Of a DNA stretch of 23,547 nucleotides, positions 1-7,760 are shown piece after piece (positions within the stretch are counted from its first letter, which is position 1; each line of letters begins with the position of its first letter). The stretch spans positions 1 to 23,547 of the forward strand of contig JAFVZE010000332.1 in NCBI GenBank assembly GCA_017508315.1, written 5' to 3'. The position numbers and the translations under genes were made by a program. Below the pieces are notes generated by a model. The model searched no databases and had not been told where the DNA came from. It was given only the letters and a program-made list of their open reading frames with translations. This DNA comes from Kiritimatiellia bacterium (GTDB taxonomy: Bacteria > Verrucomicrobiota > Kiritimatiellia > RFP12 > UBA1067).

Positions 1-1
1 C

Positions 2-364
2 ACCGCGATGCGCGAACTCTTCCTCCAGATCGTCTACGGGCGCACCCAGAGCGCGTTCTCCGAGGGCGGCCTCGTCATCGGAGCGGGCCTCGAAGATCTC
101 GGCAAGGGTCTCAGGTCGATGGTCGGCACGATGTACGCGACGAAGGACAAGGGTCCGCGCTACCTCGAAATGACCGAAGGCTACTGCACGCGCATGGCCG
201 TCAACAAGGAAGGCGAAGTCACCGGCTACGAGTTCGTCTCGCTCGGCAAGATGACCGACTTCATCAAGAAGGGCATGAGCCCGAACGAAGCGTGGGAAAA
301 GTCCAAGGGCACCTACGGTCAGTTCGAAGGCGCCGCCAAGTACATTGATCCGCGCAAGGAATAA
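2..364 (+). CDS. NifU-like iron-sulfur scaffold protein, C-terminal part (5' end outside window)
   Basis: This is an open frame that enters from the left edge and ends with TAA at 362-364, giving about 120 residues of the C-terminal half. The first in-window ATG (position 8) is internal to the protein. The piece carries AMRELFLQIVYGRTQ, a glycine-rich FSEGGLVIGAGLEDLGKG stretch and a DPRKE tail. I recall these from the scaffold-like proteins annotated as iron-sulfur cluster assembly scaffold that sit directly before GGGtGRT-family genes in anaerobes. The cysteine-bearing NifU-like half would lie upstream of this window. The next gene starts 13 nt after the stop, and its ribosome binding site overlaps this stop codon, so the two are almost certainly co-transcribed. 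Family assignment rests on remembered similarity; the biochemical role of the pair is not established. Confidence 0.65.
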   Translation, partial: TAMRELFLQIVYGRTQSAFSEGGLVIGAGLEDLGKGLRSMVGTMYATKDKGPRYLEMTEGYCTRMAVNKEGEVTGYEFVSLGKMTDFIKKGMSPNEAWEKSKGTYGQFEGAAKYIDPRKE

Positions 365-370
365 GGAGGA
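363..370 (+). promoter_or_regulatory. Ribosome binding site of the GGGtGRT gene
   Basis: AAGGAGGA lies seven bases before the ATG at 378 and overlaps the stop codon of the upstream scaffold gene. It decides the start: an in-frame TTG at 345 lies inside the upstream gene and has no such signal. Confidence 0.8.
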
Positions 371-377
371 ACATAAA

Positions 378-1439
378 ATGACATGTGCTAAGAAGAATGG
401 TTGCGCGAAGAAGGCCGCCCCCAAGGCTGCAGCAGCCGAAAAACTCTTTGAAGGTTACGAGCGCCGCGAAGCGAAAATTCTCGCCGCGATCAAGCCCTTC
501 GGCATCAAGTCGATTCTCGAATGCAAAGAGATCTGCGACAAGGCCGGAGTCGACGCCTACAAGATCGTCGAAGAGACCCAGCCCATCTGCTTTGAAAACG
601 CCAAGTGGGCCTACACGGTCGGCGCGGCGATCGCCCTCAAGAAGGGCTGTACCAAGGCCAAGGACGCCGCCGCCGCCATCGGCATCGGTCTCCAGGCGTT
701 CTGCATCCCCGGCTCCGTCGCCGAAAACCGCAAGGTCGGTCTCGGCCACGGCAACCTCGGCGCGATGCTGCTCGACGACGCGACGGAGTGCTTCGCGTTC
801 CTCGCCGGCCACGAGTCGTTCGCGGCGGCCGAAGGCGCGATCAAGATCGCCCTCAACGCCAACAAGGTGCGCGGCAAGGATCTGCGCGTCATTCTGAACG
901 GTCTCGGCAAGGATGCCGCGTACATCATCTCGCGCATCAACGGCTTCACCTACGTGCAGACGAAGTTCGACTACGCCAAGGAGACCGTGAAGGTCGTCTC
1001 CAAAAAGGCGTTCTCGAAGGGTCCGCGCGCCAAGGTCAACTGCTACGGCGCCGACAACGTCCCCGAGGGCGTGGCGATCATGCAGCTCGAGAACGTTGGC
1101 GTTTCCATCACCGGCAACTCCACCAACCCGACGCGCTTCCAGCATCCGGTCGCGGGCACCTACAAGAAGTGGTGCATCGAGAACGGCAAGAAGTACTTCT
1201 CCGTCGCTTCCGGCGGCGGCACGGGCCGCACGCTCCACCCCGACAACATGGCCGCCGGTCCTTCCAGCTACGGCATGACCGACACGATGGGCCGCATGCA
1301 CTCCGACGCGCAGTTCGCGGGCTCCTCGTCCGTTCCGGCGCACGTCGAGATGATGGGCCTCATCGGCATGGGCAACAACCCGATGGTCGGCGCCACCGTC
1401 GCCGTCGCCGTCGCGGTTGAAGAAAGCTTCAAGAAGTAA
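378..1439 (+). CDS. GGGtGRT-family protein
   Basis: This 353-residue protein contains the family hallmark VASGGGTGRTLHPDN (about residues 275-289). It also has the conserved QPICFENAKWAYTVGAAIA block near residue 70 and the C-terminal run SSSVPAHVEMMGLIGMGNNPM. The family is named only for its motif and its function is unknown; it habitually follows a NifU-like scaffold gene, as here, so an iron-sulfur or metal-cofactor role is a reasonable but unproved inference. The first about 20 residues are an extra Lys/Ala-rich leader with Cys3 and Cys8 (CAKKNGC) before the family's usual start around LFEGYERR. No signal peptide or membrane segment is visible, so it is probably cytoplasmic. Codon use is strongly biased (AAG, GGC, ATC), suggesting high expression. 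A strong terminator follows 14 nt after the stop. Confidence 0.8.
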   Translation: MTCAKKNGCAKKAAPKAAAAEKLFEGYERREAKILAAIKPFGIKSILECKEICDKAGVDAYKIVEETQPICFENAKWAYTVGAAIALKKGCTKAKDAAAAIGIGLQAFCIPGSVAENRKVGLGHGNLGAMLLDDATECFAFLAGHESFAAAEGAIKIALNANKVRGKDLRVILNGLGKDAAYIISRINGFTYVQTKFDYAKETVKVVSKKAFSKGPRAKVNCYGADNVPEGVAIMQLENVGVSITGNSTNPTRFQHPVAGTYKKWCIENGKKYFSVASGGGTGRTLHPDNMAAGPSSYGMTDTMGRMHSDAQFAGSSSVPAHVEMMGLIGMGNNPMVGATVAVAVAVEESFKK

Positions 1440-1455
1440 ACCCGCTTAAGCATAA

Positions 1456-1494
1456 AAAAAAGAGGATGCCGTAAAACGCGGCATCCTCTTTTTT
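1456..1494 (+). terminator. Rho-independent terminator after the GGGtGRT gene
   Basis: AGAGGATGCCG (1461-1471) pairs perfectly with CGGCATCCTCT (1479-1489) around a 7-nt loop. The A-run before it and the T-run after it (TTTTTT ending at 1494) extend the pairing, giving a U-tract on the + strand. The matching A-run means it could also work on the - strand. Confidence 0.93.
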
Positions 1495-1509
1495 ATGAAG
1501 ACTGGGGGA

Positions 1510-1538
1510 TTGACGCATCGGCTGCGTTTTGATACAAT
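1510..1538 (+). promoter_or_regulatory. sigma70-type promoter of the CAT tRNA
   Basis: TTGACG (1510-1515) is followed after exactly 17 nt by TACAAT (1533-1538), with TG one base before the -10 (TGATACAAT), an extended -10. The predicted start near 1545 is about 16 nt before the tRNA 5' end. It lies immediately after the preceding terminator. Confidence 0.85.
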
Positions 1539-1560
1539 TCCCATCCGTTCACCTGAACAA

Positions 1561-1636
1561 GGCGAGATAGCTCAGTTGGTAGAGCGCAGGACTCATAAGC
1601 CTAAGGTCAAGGGTTCGATCCCCTTTCTCGCCACCA
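1561..1636 (+). tRNA. tRNA with CAT anticodon (elongator Met most likely; Ile2 possible)
   Basis: The 76-nt cloverleaf has a 7-bp acceptor stem GGCGAGA/TCTCGCC, D stem GCTC/GAGC, T stem AAGGG/CCCTT with TTCGATC loop, a 5-nt variable loop, discriminator A73 and an encoded CCA. The anticodon loop CTCATAA puts CAT at 1594-1596. The anticodon stem is weak: only 28-42, 29-41 and 30-40 are Watson-Crick, while 27-43 is C-A and 31-39 is A-G. A CAT anticodon can be elongator Met or lysidine-modified Ile2. The GGC acceptor start and general shape suggest Met, but sequence inspection cannot settle it. It is not an initiator: the 1-72 pair is G-C and the anticodon stem lacks three G-C pairs. Confidence 0.92.
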
Positions 1637-1735
1637 TTGCGCACGTTGCGGAATCCCATCGGCCGCTGTTTTGTGCGGTTCGGCGCGTCATTGACGCAGT
1701 AGAGGTTTTACAGGTTGCAAAGGGAGACTTAAGTT

Positions 1736-3097
1736 ATGCTGGATCAAAAGTGGCTCAAGAAGTATGCGGAACAGATTCGTGAAGCCGACAGGATCGATCC
1801 CGATTTATACCGCAAGTACAATGTCAAGCGCGGTCTGCGCAACAACGACGGCACCGGCGTTCTCGTAGGTCTCACCACGATCGGCAACGTCCACGGATAC
1901 GTGGTCAACGAAGGCGAAAGACAGGCGATTCCCGGCGAACTCTACTATCGCGGCATCAATGTCCGAGACATCGTCGCGGCCGACAAGCGCGAACACCGCT
2001 TCGGCTACGAAGAGACAGCCTATCTGCTTTTGTTCGGCAAACTGCCGACGACCCGCGAACTGGTCGAATGGAAGAACACCATCGGCAGCTACCGCAGACT
2101 TTCCGACGGCTTCAAGGAAGACGCCATAATGCGCAATCCGTCCCGCGAGCTGATGAACGCCATGGCCCGGGCGGTCCTCTTCGCCTACGCCTTCGATTCC
2201 GAAGGAAACGCCGACGACATCTCGATTGAAAAGTGTCTGGCGCAGTCGGTCGAACTGATCGGACAGATCCCGACGATCGCCGCATACGCCTACTGCGCCA
2301 AGTCGCACTACCACGACGGCGCCTCGCTGCTGCTGCGCAATCCCGATCCGCGCAAATCCACCGCCGAGAATTTCCTGATGATGATCCGGGAAGACGGCAG
2401 ATATTCGCGCCTCGAGGCGGAGACGCTCGACCTCGCCCTCATACTTCACGCCGAACACGGCGGCGGAAACAATTCGTCGTTCACGACGCACGTGGTCACC
2501 TCCTCCTTCACCGACATATATTCATCCATAGCCGCCTCGATCCTTTCGCTCAAAGGATCGCGCCACGGCGGAGCCAACCTCCGGGTCATGCGGCAGATGA
2601 ACGAGATCAAGGAGAACGTCAAGGACTGGAACGAAGCGAAAAACGTCGAGCAGTACCTTGAAAAGATCGCCGACAGGAAGGCCGGCGACGGCACGGGGCT
2701 GATCTACGGACTCGGCCACGCCGTGTACACGATCTCCGACCCGCGCGCGGTGATGCTCAAGTCAAAGGCGCAGAAACTTGCCAAGGAAAAGGGCCGCGAG
2801 GAGGAGATGCGTCTTTTCTCGATGATCGAGGATCTGGGGCCGGCGATCATCAGATCGCGCCATCCCGCGGCCGAAAACGTCTGCGCCAACGTCGATCTCT
2901 ATTCCGGATTCGTATACGACATGCTCGGCATCCCCACGGATCTCTACACTCCGCTTTTCGCGGTCGCGCGCTGCGTAAGCTGGTGTGCGCACCGCATGGA
3001 GGAGCTTATCAACGGCGGACCGATCATGCGCCCCGCATACAAGCCCATCTTCCATCCCCGGGAATACATACCGCTCAAAGACAGGCGGGACAACTGA
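1736..3097 (+). CDS. gltA: Citrate synthase
   Basis: This 453-residue enzyme condenses acetyl-CoA with oxaloacetate to citrate, the entry step of the TCA cycle or of a glutamate-forming oxidative branch. The family's active-site residues are visible: His241 in LHAEHGGGN, His277 in SRHGGAN, the GLGHAVY oxaloacetate-binding block near 325-331, and Asp387 in NVDLYSG. An N-terminal extension of about 30 residues precedes the core, and the DPRAVM and REYIPL blocks are intact. The ATG at 1736 follows GGGAG at 1722-1726. I found no convincing promoter of its own in the 99 nt after the tRNA, so it may be read through from the tRNA promoter. The sugar-ABC ATPase gene starts 22 nt after its stop. A 2-methylcitrate or homocitrate synthase role cannot be excluded from sequence alone. 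Confidence 0.9.
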   Translation: MLDQKWLKKYAEQIREADRIDPDLYRKYNVKRGLRNNDGTGVLVGLTTIGNVHGYVVNEGERQAIPGELYYRGINVRDIVAADKREHRFGYEETAYLLLFGKLPTTRELVEWKNTIGSYRRLSDGFKEDAIMRNPSRELMNAMARAVLFAYAFDSEGNADDISIEKCLAQSVELIGQIPTIAAYAYCAKSHYHDGASLLLRNPDPRKSTAENFLMMIREDGRYSRLEAETLDLALILHAEHGGGNNSSFTTHVVTSSFTDIYSSIAASILSLKGSRHGGANLRVMRQMNEIKENVKDWNEAKNVEQYLEKIADRKAGDGTGLIYGLGHAVYTISDPRAVMLKSKAQKLAKEKGREEEMRLFSMIEDLGPAIIRSRHPAAENVCANVDLYSGFVYDMLGIPTDLYTPLFAVARCVSWCAHRMEELINGGPIMRPAYKPIFHPREYIPLKDRRDN

Positions 3098-3119
3098 CTT
3101 CAACGGGAGCAGCGGAGAA

Positions 3120-4097
3120 ATGGCGGCGGTCGAATTCCAAAACGTCGAAAAACTGTACGCCAAGGGCGACAGACCGGCGGTCGCCGGTTTCGGACTCACC
3201 GTTGCCGACGGTGAGTTTCTGGTGCTTGTGGGACCTTCCGGCTGCGGAAAGTCCACGACGTTAAGAATGGTGGCGGGACTTGAAATCCCGACGTCCGGTC
3301 ACATTCTGATCGGCGGCAGAGACGTTACCCGCCTTCCTCCGAAAGACCGCGACATAGCGATGGTGTTCCAGAATTACGCGCTTTACCCTCACATGACCGT
3401 AGCCGAGAACATGTCCTTTGCGCTAAAATTGAGAGGTTTCACCAAAAGCGAAATCGAAAAGCGCGTTTCGGCGGCGGCGGAGACGCTGGGACTCACGCCT
3501 TACATGAAACGGCTCCCGAAAGCGCTTTCCGGCGGTCAGCGCCAGCGCGTGGCTCTGGGGCGGGCGATAGTGCGCGAGCCTGCGGTATTCCTTTTCGACG
3601 AGCCGCTCTCCAATCTTGACGCGAAAATGCGCGTCGAAATGCGCGCCGAAATAATCCGGCTCCACAACCGTCTCGGCGCGACGATGATCTACGTCACGCA
3701 CGATCAGACCGAAGCGATGACGATGGGCGAGCGAATCGTCGTCATGAACGAAGGGCGTGTTCAGCAGGTGGCCAGACCGCTCGACCTCTACGAGCGTCCT
3801 GCGAACGAGTTCGTCGCCGGATTCATCGGAACTCCGCCTATGAACATTTTTCCCGCCGGTGTGTTTTCCGGGCGCAGAACCGGACTCCGGCCGGAACATA
3901 TAGCGATCGCCGACGACGGATCCGGCGGATTGGAGGCCGAGGTCGATTTCGTCGAATCGCTCGGAAGCGAAACGCTCGTCCATGCGGTCTTCCGCGGCGT
4001 TCCGACGGTCGTGCGGCTTCCGGGTTTCGCCGGCCATCGACCGGGAGAGAAGATATATCTGCGTCCGGACACGGGCAAAATGGTCGAATTCGCCTAA
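3120..4097 (+). CDS. Sugar ABC-importer ATPase (MsmX/UgpC/MalK-like)
   Basis: This 325-residue cytoplasmic ATPase would energise carbohydrate uptake. Visible motifs are Walker A GPSGCGKST (38-46), the Q-loop VFQNYALYPHMTV (82-94), signature LSGGQRQRV (136-144), Walker B VFLFDEP (156-162), D-loop SNLDAK, and the switch His in YVTHDQTEAM. A short TOBE-like regulatory domain follows (about 235-325). The start is the ATG at 3120; a longer frame back to 2985 overlaps citrate synthase and would add 45 unrelated residues. No permease or binding-protein genes are adjacent, which fits the known habit of MsmX-type ATPases of serving several importers. The hexosaminidase gene follows after 54 nt and suggests amino-sugar or oligosaccharide substrates. 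The exact substrate cannot be read from the sequence. Confidence 0.9.
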   Translation: MAAVEFQNVEKLYAKGDRPAVAGFGLTVADGEFLVLVGPSGCGKSTTLRMVAGLEIPTSGHILIGGRDVTRLPPKDRDIAMVFQNYALYPHMTVAENMSFALKLRGFTKSEIEKRVSAAAETLGLTPYMKRLPKALSGGQRQRVALGRAIVREPAVFLFDEPLSNLDAKMRVEMRAEIIRLHNRLGATMIYVTHDQTEAMTMGERIVVMNEGRVQQVARPLDLYERPANEFVAGFIGTPPMNIFPAGVFSGRRTGLRPEHIAIADDGSGGLEAEVDFVESLGSETLVHAVFRGVPTVVRLPGFAGHRPGEKIYLRPDTGKMVEFA

Positions 4098-4136
4098 ATC
4101 CGACACGGGATCGACGGCCATCGCCGATTTGATCGA

Positions 4137-4145
4137 AAAAAGGAG
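4137..4145 (+). promoter_or_regulatory. Ribosome binding site of the GH20 gene
   Basis: AAAAGGAG lies just before the ATG cluster 4152/4155/4158. Spacing favours the first ATG (4152), though the protein begins Met-Met-Met and any of the three could be used. Confidence 0.65.
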
Positions 4146-4151
4146 AAAAGA

Positions 4152-5672
4152 ATGATGATGATTCAGATGCTCTGTGCCGCCCTGCTGGCGGCGGCGACTT
4201 CGCCGGCGGTGGTTCCCGCCCCGCAGGAAATGAAGGTGAACGAAGGGACGTATTCGCTGAAGGCGGAAACGCTCGAACGGAAAGACTGCAGATACACGCT
4301 CGACAAGTCGCTGCCGAAGGAAGGCTACCGCCTTTCGATCACCGCCGGCGGCATAGCCGTCGCTTCGGCGGACGAGGCCGGGCGCTTCTACGCCGAACAG
4401 ACGCTCCGTCAGCTCGGCGAAGCTAAGGACGGCAAGCTCTCGTATCCCCGCGTCGAAATCACCGACTTCCCCAACTTCGGCTGGCGCGGAGCGCTTCTGG
4501 ACGAAGGCCGCCATTTCTTCGGCAAAGAGACGGTCAAGGGAATGATCGACCTTATGGCCTATCACAAGATGAACGTTCTGCACTGGCATCTGACCGAAGA
4601 CCAGGGCTGGCGCATCGACATTCCCGGCATGCCGGAACTCGTGCAGTACGGCTCGTGGCGCAAGGAGTCGCCCTGCCACGGCGCCAAACTCAAGAGCTAC
4701 GGCAACTTCCGCTACGAGAGTTCCGCGCTCAACGGCCAGAAGTACGGACCGTTCTACTACAGCGAGGCCGATCTGCGCGAGGTCGTCGCCTATGCCGCCG
4801 CCAGGCATATCCGCGTCGTGCCGGAAATCGACATTCCCGGTCACATGTGTTCGGCGATCGCGGCGTATCCGCACCTTACGTGTTTCCCGGAAAACGTCAA
4901 AGAGCGCTCGGCTCGCAGCGACTGGGGCATCTCCACCGACGTTCTCTGCATCGGCAACGACGAAACGGTCCGGTTCGTCGAGCGGGTGTTCGATTTCATC
5001 TGCGACGTGTTCCCGTCTGAGGTCATCCATATCGGCGGCGACGAATGTCCGCGCATCAACTGGGAGAAGTGCCCCAAATGCCGCGAGCGGATGAAAAAGG
5101 AAGGTTTCACCAAAGCCGGACAGCTGCAGGGATGGATCACGCGCCACATCGCCGTACATCTCGCAAAACGCGGCCGGCGCATCATGGGCTGGGACGAGAT
5201 TCTCGCCGACGACGCGCCGAAAACGGCGATCGGACAGAGCTGGCGCACCCAGAGCGGCAACGGAGCCGGAACCGCGCTCGTCGGCGGCGCCGAGGCCGCC
5301 CGCCTCGGCTACGACATGGTCATGACGCCGCACACGGAAACGTACTACGATTATTATCAGGGCCTCACGGACGATCCGTTCCAGTATCCGGGCGGCATGA
5401 TCCCGCTCAAACGCGCCTACGCTTTCGATCCCTGCGCGGGAGTCGTCCCCGAAGCGCGCAAACACATTCTCGGTTCGCAGGCTCAGATGTGGAGCGAGTA
5501 CATCTGGAACGAATACGATCTCCAGTGGAAAATGTGGCCGCGCGCCTGCGCGATGGCGGAAACGCTCTGGACGAAGCCGGAAAAGAAGAATTTCGACTGT
5601 TTCATGAAGCGCATGGAAATCCACCGCAGGCGCCTCATCGGGATGGGCGTCAATTGCGCGCCGTTGCGCTAA
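4152..5672 (+). CDS. Secreted GH20 beta-N-acetylhexosaminidase
   Basis: This 506-residue glycosidase removes terminal beta-GlcNAc/GalNAc by substrate-assisted catalysis. The catalytic pair Asp297-Glu298 sits in VIHIGGDECP. Other GH20 blocks are WRGALLDEGRHFF (111-123), the HWHLTEDQGWR barrel strand (144-154) and VPEIDIPGHM (223-232). The N terminus (residues 1 to about 20) is a short hydrophobic signal peptide ending near AAATSPA, then a GH20b-type alpha/beta domain (about 20-105) precedes the barrel. The enzyme is therefore exported, probably to the periplasm. Likely substrates are mucin or other host glycans, chitin oligomers or peptidoglycan fragments. It follows a sugar-importer ATPase, and a hexosamine kinase gene lies elsewhere in the window (15997-17034). 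The promoter of the next gene overlaps its last codons, and no terminator separates them. Confidence 0.94.
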   Translation: MMMIQMLCAALLAAATSPAVVPAPQEMKVNEGTYSLKAETLERKDCRYTLDKSLPKEGYRLSITAGGIAVASADEAGRFYAEQTLRQLGEAKDGKLSYPRVEITDFPNFGWRGALLDEGRHFFGKETVKGMIDLMAYHKMNVLHWHLTEDQGWRIDIPGMPELVQYGSWRKESPCHGAKLKSYGNFRYESSALNGQKYGPFYYSEADLREVVAYAAARHIRVVPEIDIPGHMCSAIAAYPHLTCFPENVKERSARSDWGISTDVLCIGNDETVRFVERVFDFICDVFPSEVIHIGGDECPRINWEKCPKCRERMKKEGFTKAGQLQGWITRHIAVHLAKRGRRIMGWDEILADDAPKTAIGQSWRTQSGNGAGTALVGGAEAARLGYDMVMTPHTETYYDYYQGLTDDPFQYPGGMIPLKRAYAFDPCAGVVPEARKHILGSQAQMWSEYIWNEYDLQWKMWPRACAMAETLWTKPEKKNFDCFMKRMEIHRRRLIGMGVNCAPLR

Positions 5673-5683
5673 TATGGTATAAT
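5654..5683 (+). promoter_or_regulatory. Promoter of the PEP carboxykinase gene
   Basis: TTGCGC (5654-5659), an 18-nt spacer and a perfect TATAAT (5678-5683) preceded by TGG, giving the extended -10 TGGTATAAT. It overlaps the last codons of the GH20 gene. The predicted start near 5690 leaves a leader of about 50 nt with a ribosome binding site AAGGAG at 5724-5729. Confidence 0.8.
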
Positions 5684-5738
5684 TTTCCCCAAATTTTCTA
5701 AACAGCCCCGAATAAGGGACAATAAGGAGCAAAACAAC

Positions 5739-7685
5739 ATGGCCAAAACGCCGAAAATCGCGAACGCAAAGGTGTTCGCCTGGGTCGACAAGTGGAACAA
5801 GATCTGCACGCCCGACAAGATCGTGGTCGTGACGGGTACGAAGAAAGAACACCTCGCAATCTGCGAGATGATGGTCAAGAACGGCCAGTTCATCAAGCTC
5901 AACGCGAAGAAGCGCCCCGAGTGCTATCTCGCCCGCTCGCACGCCAGCGACGTCGCCCGCGTCGAAGGCCGCACCTTCATCTGCTCCGAAAAGGAGATCA
6001 ACGCCGGTCCCACCAACCATTGGGTCGATCCCAAGGTCATGAAGCCGCTCATGGAGAAGAGCTACAAGGGCTGCATGAAGGGCCGCACGATGTACGTCAT
6101 CCCCTTCGCGATGGGCCCGATCGGCAACCCGATCACCCAGTACGGCATCGAGCTCACCGACTCCCCTTACGTCGTCGTCAACATGAACATCATGACCCGC
6201 ACGGGCGACGCCGTCATGAAGCAGCTCGGCAAGGACGGCGATTTCATCCCCTGCATCCACTCCGTCGGCGCCCCGCTCAAGAAGGGTCAGAAGGACACCG
6301 CGTGGCCCTGCGCGAAGAACATCGAGGACAAGTTCATCACCCAGTTCCCCGATGACCGCGAAATCTGGTCGTTCGGTTCCGGTTACGGCGGCAACGCCCT
6401 TCTCGGCAAGAAGTGCTTCGCGCTCCGCATCGCCTCGAAGATGGCCAAGGATCAGGGCTGGATGGCGGAGCACATGCTCATCCTCACGCTCACGAGCCCC
6501 GAGAAGAAGCAGTATCACGTCACGGCGGCGTTCCCGTCCGCCTGCGGCAAGACGAACCTCGCGATGATGGAGCCCAAGCTCAAGGGCTGGAAACTTCAGA
6601 CCATCGGCGACGACATCGCCTGGATCAAGCCCGGCGAAGACGGCCGTCTCTACGCCATCAACCCCGAGAACGGCTTCTTCGGCGTCGCTCCCGGCACCTC
6701 GATGGACTCCAACCCCAACGCGCTCAAGAGCTGCAAGAAGGGAACGATCTTCACGAACGTCGTCCTCACCCCCGACGGTGACATCTGGTGGGAAGACATG
6801 GGCGTCAAGGCTCCGAAGGAAGGCGTCGACTGGCAGGGCAATCCGTGCTACGTCTGCAAGGACGACCCCTACCGCATGGGTCCGAAGCCGGGCATGACCA
6901 AGAAGGAGATCAAGGAATCCGGCTACGTCGCCGCGCACAAGAACTCGCGCTTCACGGCTCCCGCCGAGAACTGCCCCGTGCTCGACAAGGCCGGCTTCAA
7001 CGGTCTCTACAACAAGAAGCCCACGGGAGTGCCGATCGACGCGATCCTCTTCGGCGGCCGCCGTCCTTCGACGATCCCGCTGGTGAACGAGGCCAAGAGC
7101 TGGACGCACGGCGTCTTCATGGGCTCCGCCGCGGGCAGCGAAGTCACCGCCGCGGTCATCTCCGACCAGATCGGCCAGGTCCGCCGCGACCCGATGGCGA
7201 TGCTTCCGTTCTTCGGCTACAACGTCGCCGACTACTTCCAGCACTGGCTCGAGATGGAGCGCACCTCCGCCGACGCGTCCAAGCTTCCGAAGATCTACTT
7301 CGTCAACTGGTTCCGCAAGGGCGACGACGGACGCTTCATGTGGCCGGGCTTCGGCGACAACAGCCGCGTGCTCAAGTGGATCTGCGAGCGCATCGACGGC
7401 AAGGTCAAGGCCGCCAAGACGGCGATCGGCAACCTCCCGCTCGAGAAGGACATCGACCTTTCGAACAACGAGGGCAAGTTCAAAGTCGTTCCCGCCGACC
7501 TCAAGGAGATCCTCAAGGTCGACAAGGCCGGCTGGATCAAGGAAATCGAGACCATCGGCAAGAGCTACGACGAGTACGACGCCAAGGCGTCCAAGGACTC
7601 CAAGGTCGTCTCCAAGACCGCCAAGCGCGTCCCGAAGGCTCTGCGCGACGTTCTCGCCGACGTCACGGCCGAACTCGCGAAGTAA
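5739..7685 (+). CDS. pckG: Phosphoenolpyruvate carboxykinase, GTP-type
   Basis: This 648-residue cytoplasmic enzyme interconverts oxaloacetate + GTP with PEP + CO2 + GDP. In fermenting anaerobes it often runs in the carboxylating direction. GTP-class hallmarks are the P-loop AFPSACGKTNLA (264-275) with the reactive Cys269, the metal-binding IGDDIAW (289-295), INPENGFFGVAPGTS (307-321), RRPSTIPLV, the FGYNVADYFQHW block, and NWFRKGDDGRFMWPGFGDNSR near the C terminus. Length is slightly over the usual about 600-620 residues, with a Lys-rich C-terminal tail. The ATG at 5739 is set by AAGGAG ten bases upstream. Codon use is very biased (AAG, CTC, ATC), suggesting a strongly expressed gene, consistent with the near-consensus promoter. 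A perfect hairpin terminator follows. With citrate synthase upstream it forms a small central-carbon group. Confidence 0.96.
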   Translation: MAKTPKIANAKVFAWVDKWNKICTPDKIVVVTGTKKEHLAICEMMVKNGQFIKLNAKKRPECYLARSHASDVARVEGRTFICSEKEINAGPTNHWVDPKVMKPLMEKSYKGCMKGRTMYVIPFAMGPIGNPITQYGIELTDSPYVVVNMNIMTRTGDAVMKQLGKDGDFIPCIHSVGAPLKKGQKDTAWPCAKNIEDKFITQFPDDREIWSFGSGYGGNALLGKKCFALRIASKMAKDQGWMAEHMLILTLTSPEKKQYHVTAAFPSACGKTNLAMMEPKLKGWKLQTIGDDIAWIKPGEDGRLYAINPENGFFGVAPGTSMDSNPNALKSCKKGTIFTNVVLTPDGDIWWEDMGVKAPKEGVDWQGNPCYVCKDDPYRMGPKPGMTKKEIKESGYVAAHKNSRFTAPAENCPVLDKAGFNGLYNKKPTGVPIDAILFGGRRPSTIPLVNEAKSWTHGVFMGSAAGSEVTAAVISDQIGQVRRDPMAMLPFFGYNVADYFQHWLEMERTSADASKLPKIYFVNWFRKGDDGRFMWPGFGDNSRVLKWICERIDGKVKAAKTAIGNLPLEKDIDLSNNEGKFKVVPADLKEILKVDKAGWIKEIETIGKSYDEYDAKASKDSKVVSKTAKRVPKALRDVLADVTAELAK

Positions 7686-7705
7686 ACGTCGGTTTTACGC
7701 GTGAC

Positions 7706-7743
7706 AAAACAAAGGCGCCGCTTTACCGCGGCGCCTTTGTTTT
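7706..7743 (+). terminator. Bidirectional rho-independent terminator between convergent genes
   Basis: A perfect 16-bp stem AAAACAAAGGCGCCGC / GCGGCGCCTTTGTTTT with a 6-nt loop (7722-7727). The + strand ends in a T-run and the - strand reads TTTTGT after the stem. It sits between the PEPCK stop (7685) and the stop of the convergent exonuclease gene (7761), so one hairpin can end both transcription units. Confidence 0.95.
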
Positions 7744-7760
7744 TCCTTTCTTCCGTAAGA

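Noticed and set aside
264..1343. 359-codon open frame on the - strand
   Set aside because: Antisense to the GGGtGRT gene, composition typical of a shadow frame, no ribosome binding site.
1691..1719. TTGACG before citrate synthase as a possible promoter
   Set aside because: No acceptable -10 lies 16-18 nt downstream (GTTGCA at the expected place), so I do not call it.
1495..1782. 95-codon open frame on the + strand over the tRNA
   Set aside because: It spans a promoter, a complete tRNA and the start of citrate synthase in another frame; not a gene.
5684..5738. Riboswitch in the PEPCK leader
   Set aside because: The leader is only about 50 nt, AT-rich and without a stable hairpin or anti-terminator.
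3423..7244. 1273-codon open frame on the - strand
   Set aside because: It lies antisense to three well-supported genes (sugar ATPase, GH20, PEPCK), has Arg/Asp/Val-rich shadow composition and no recognisable motif. It is a by-product of the high GC content.
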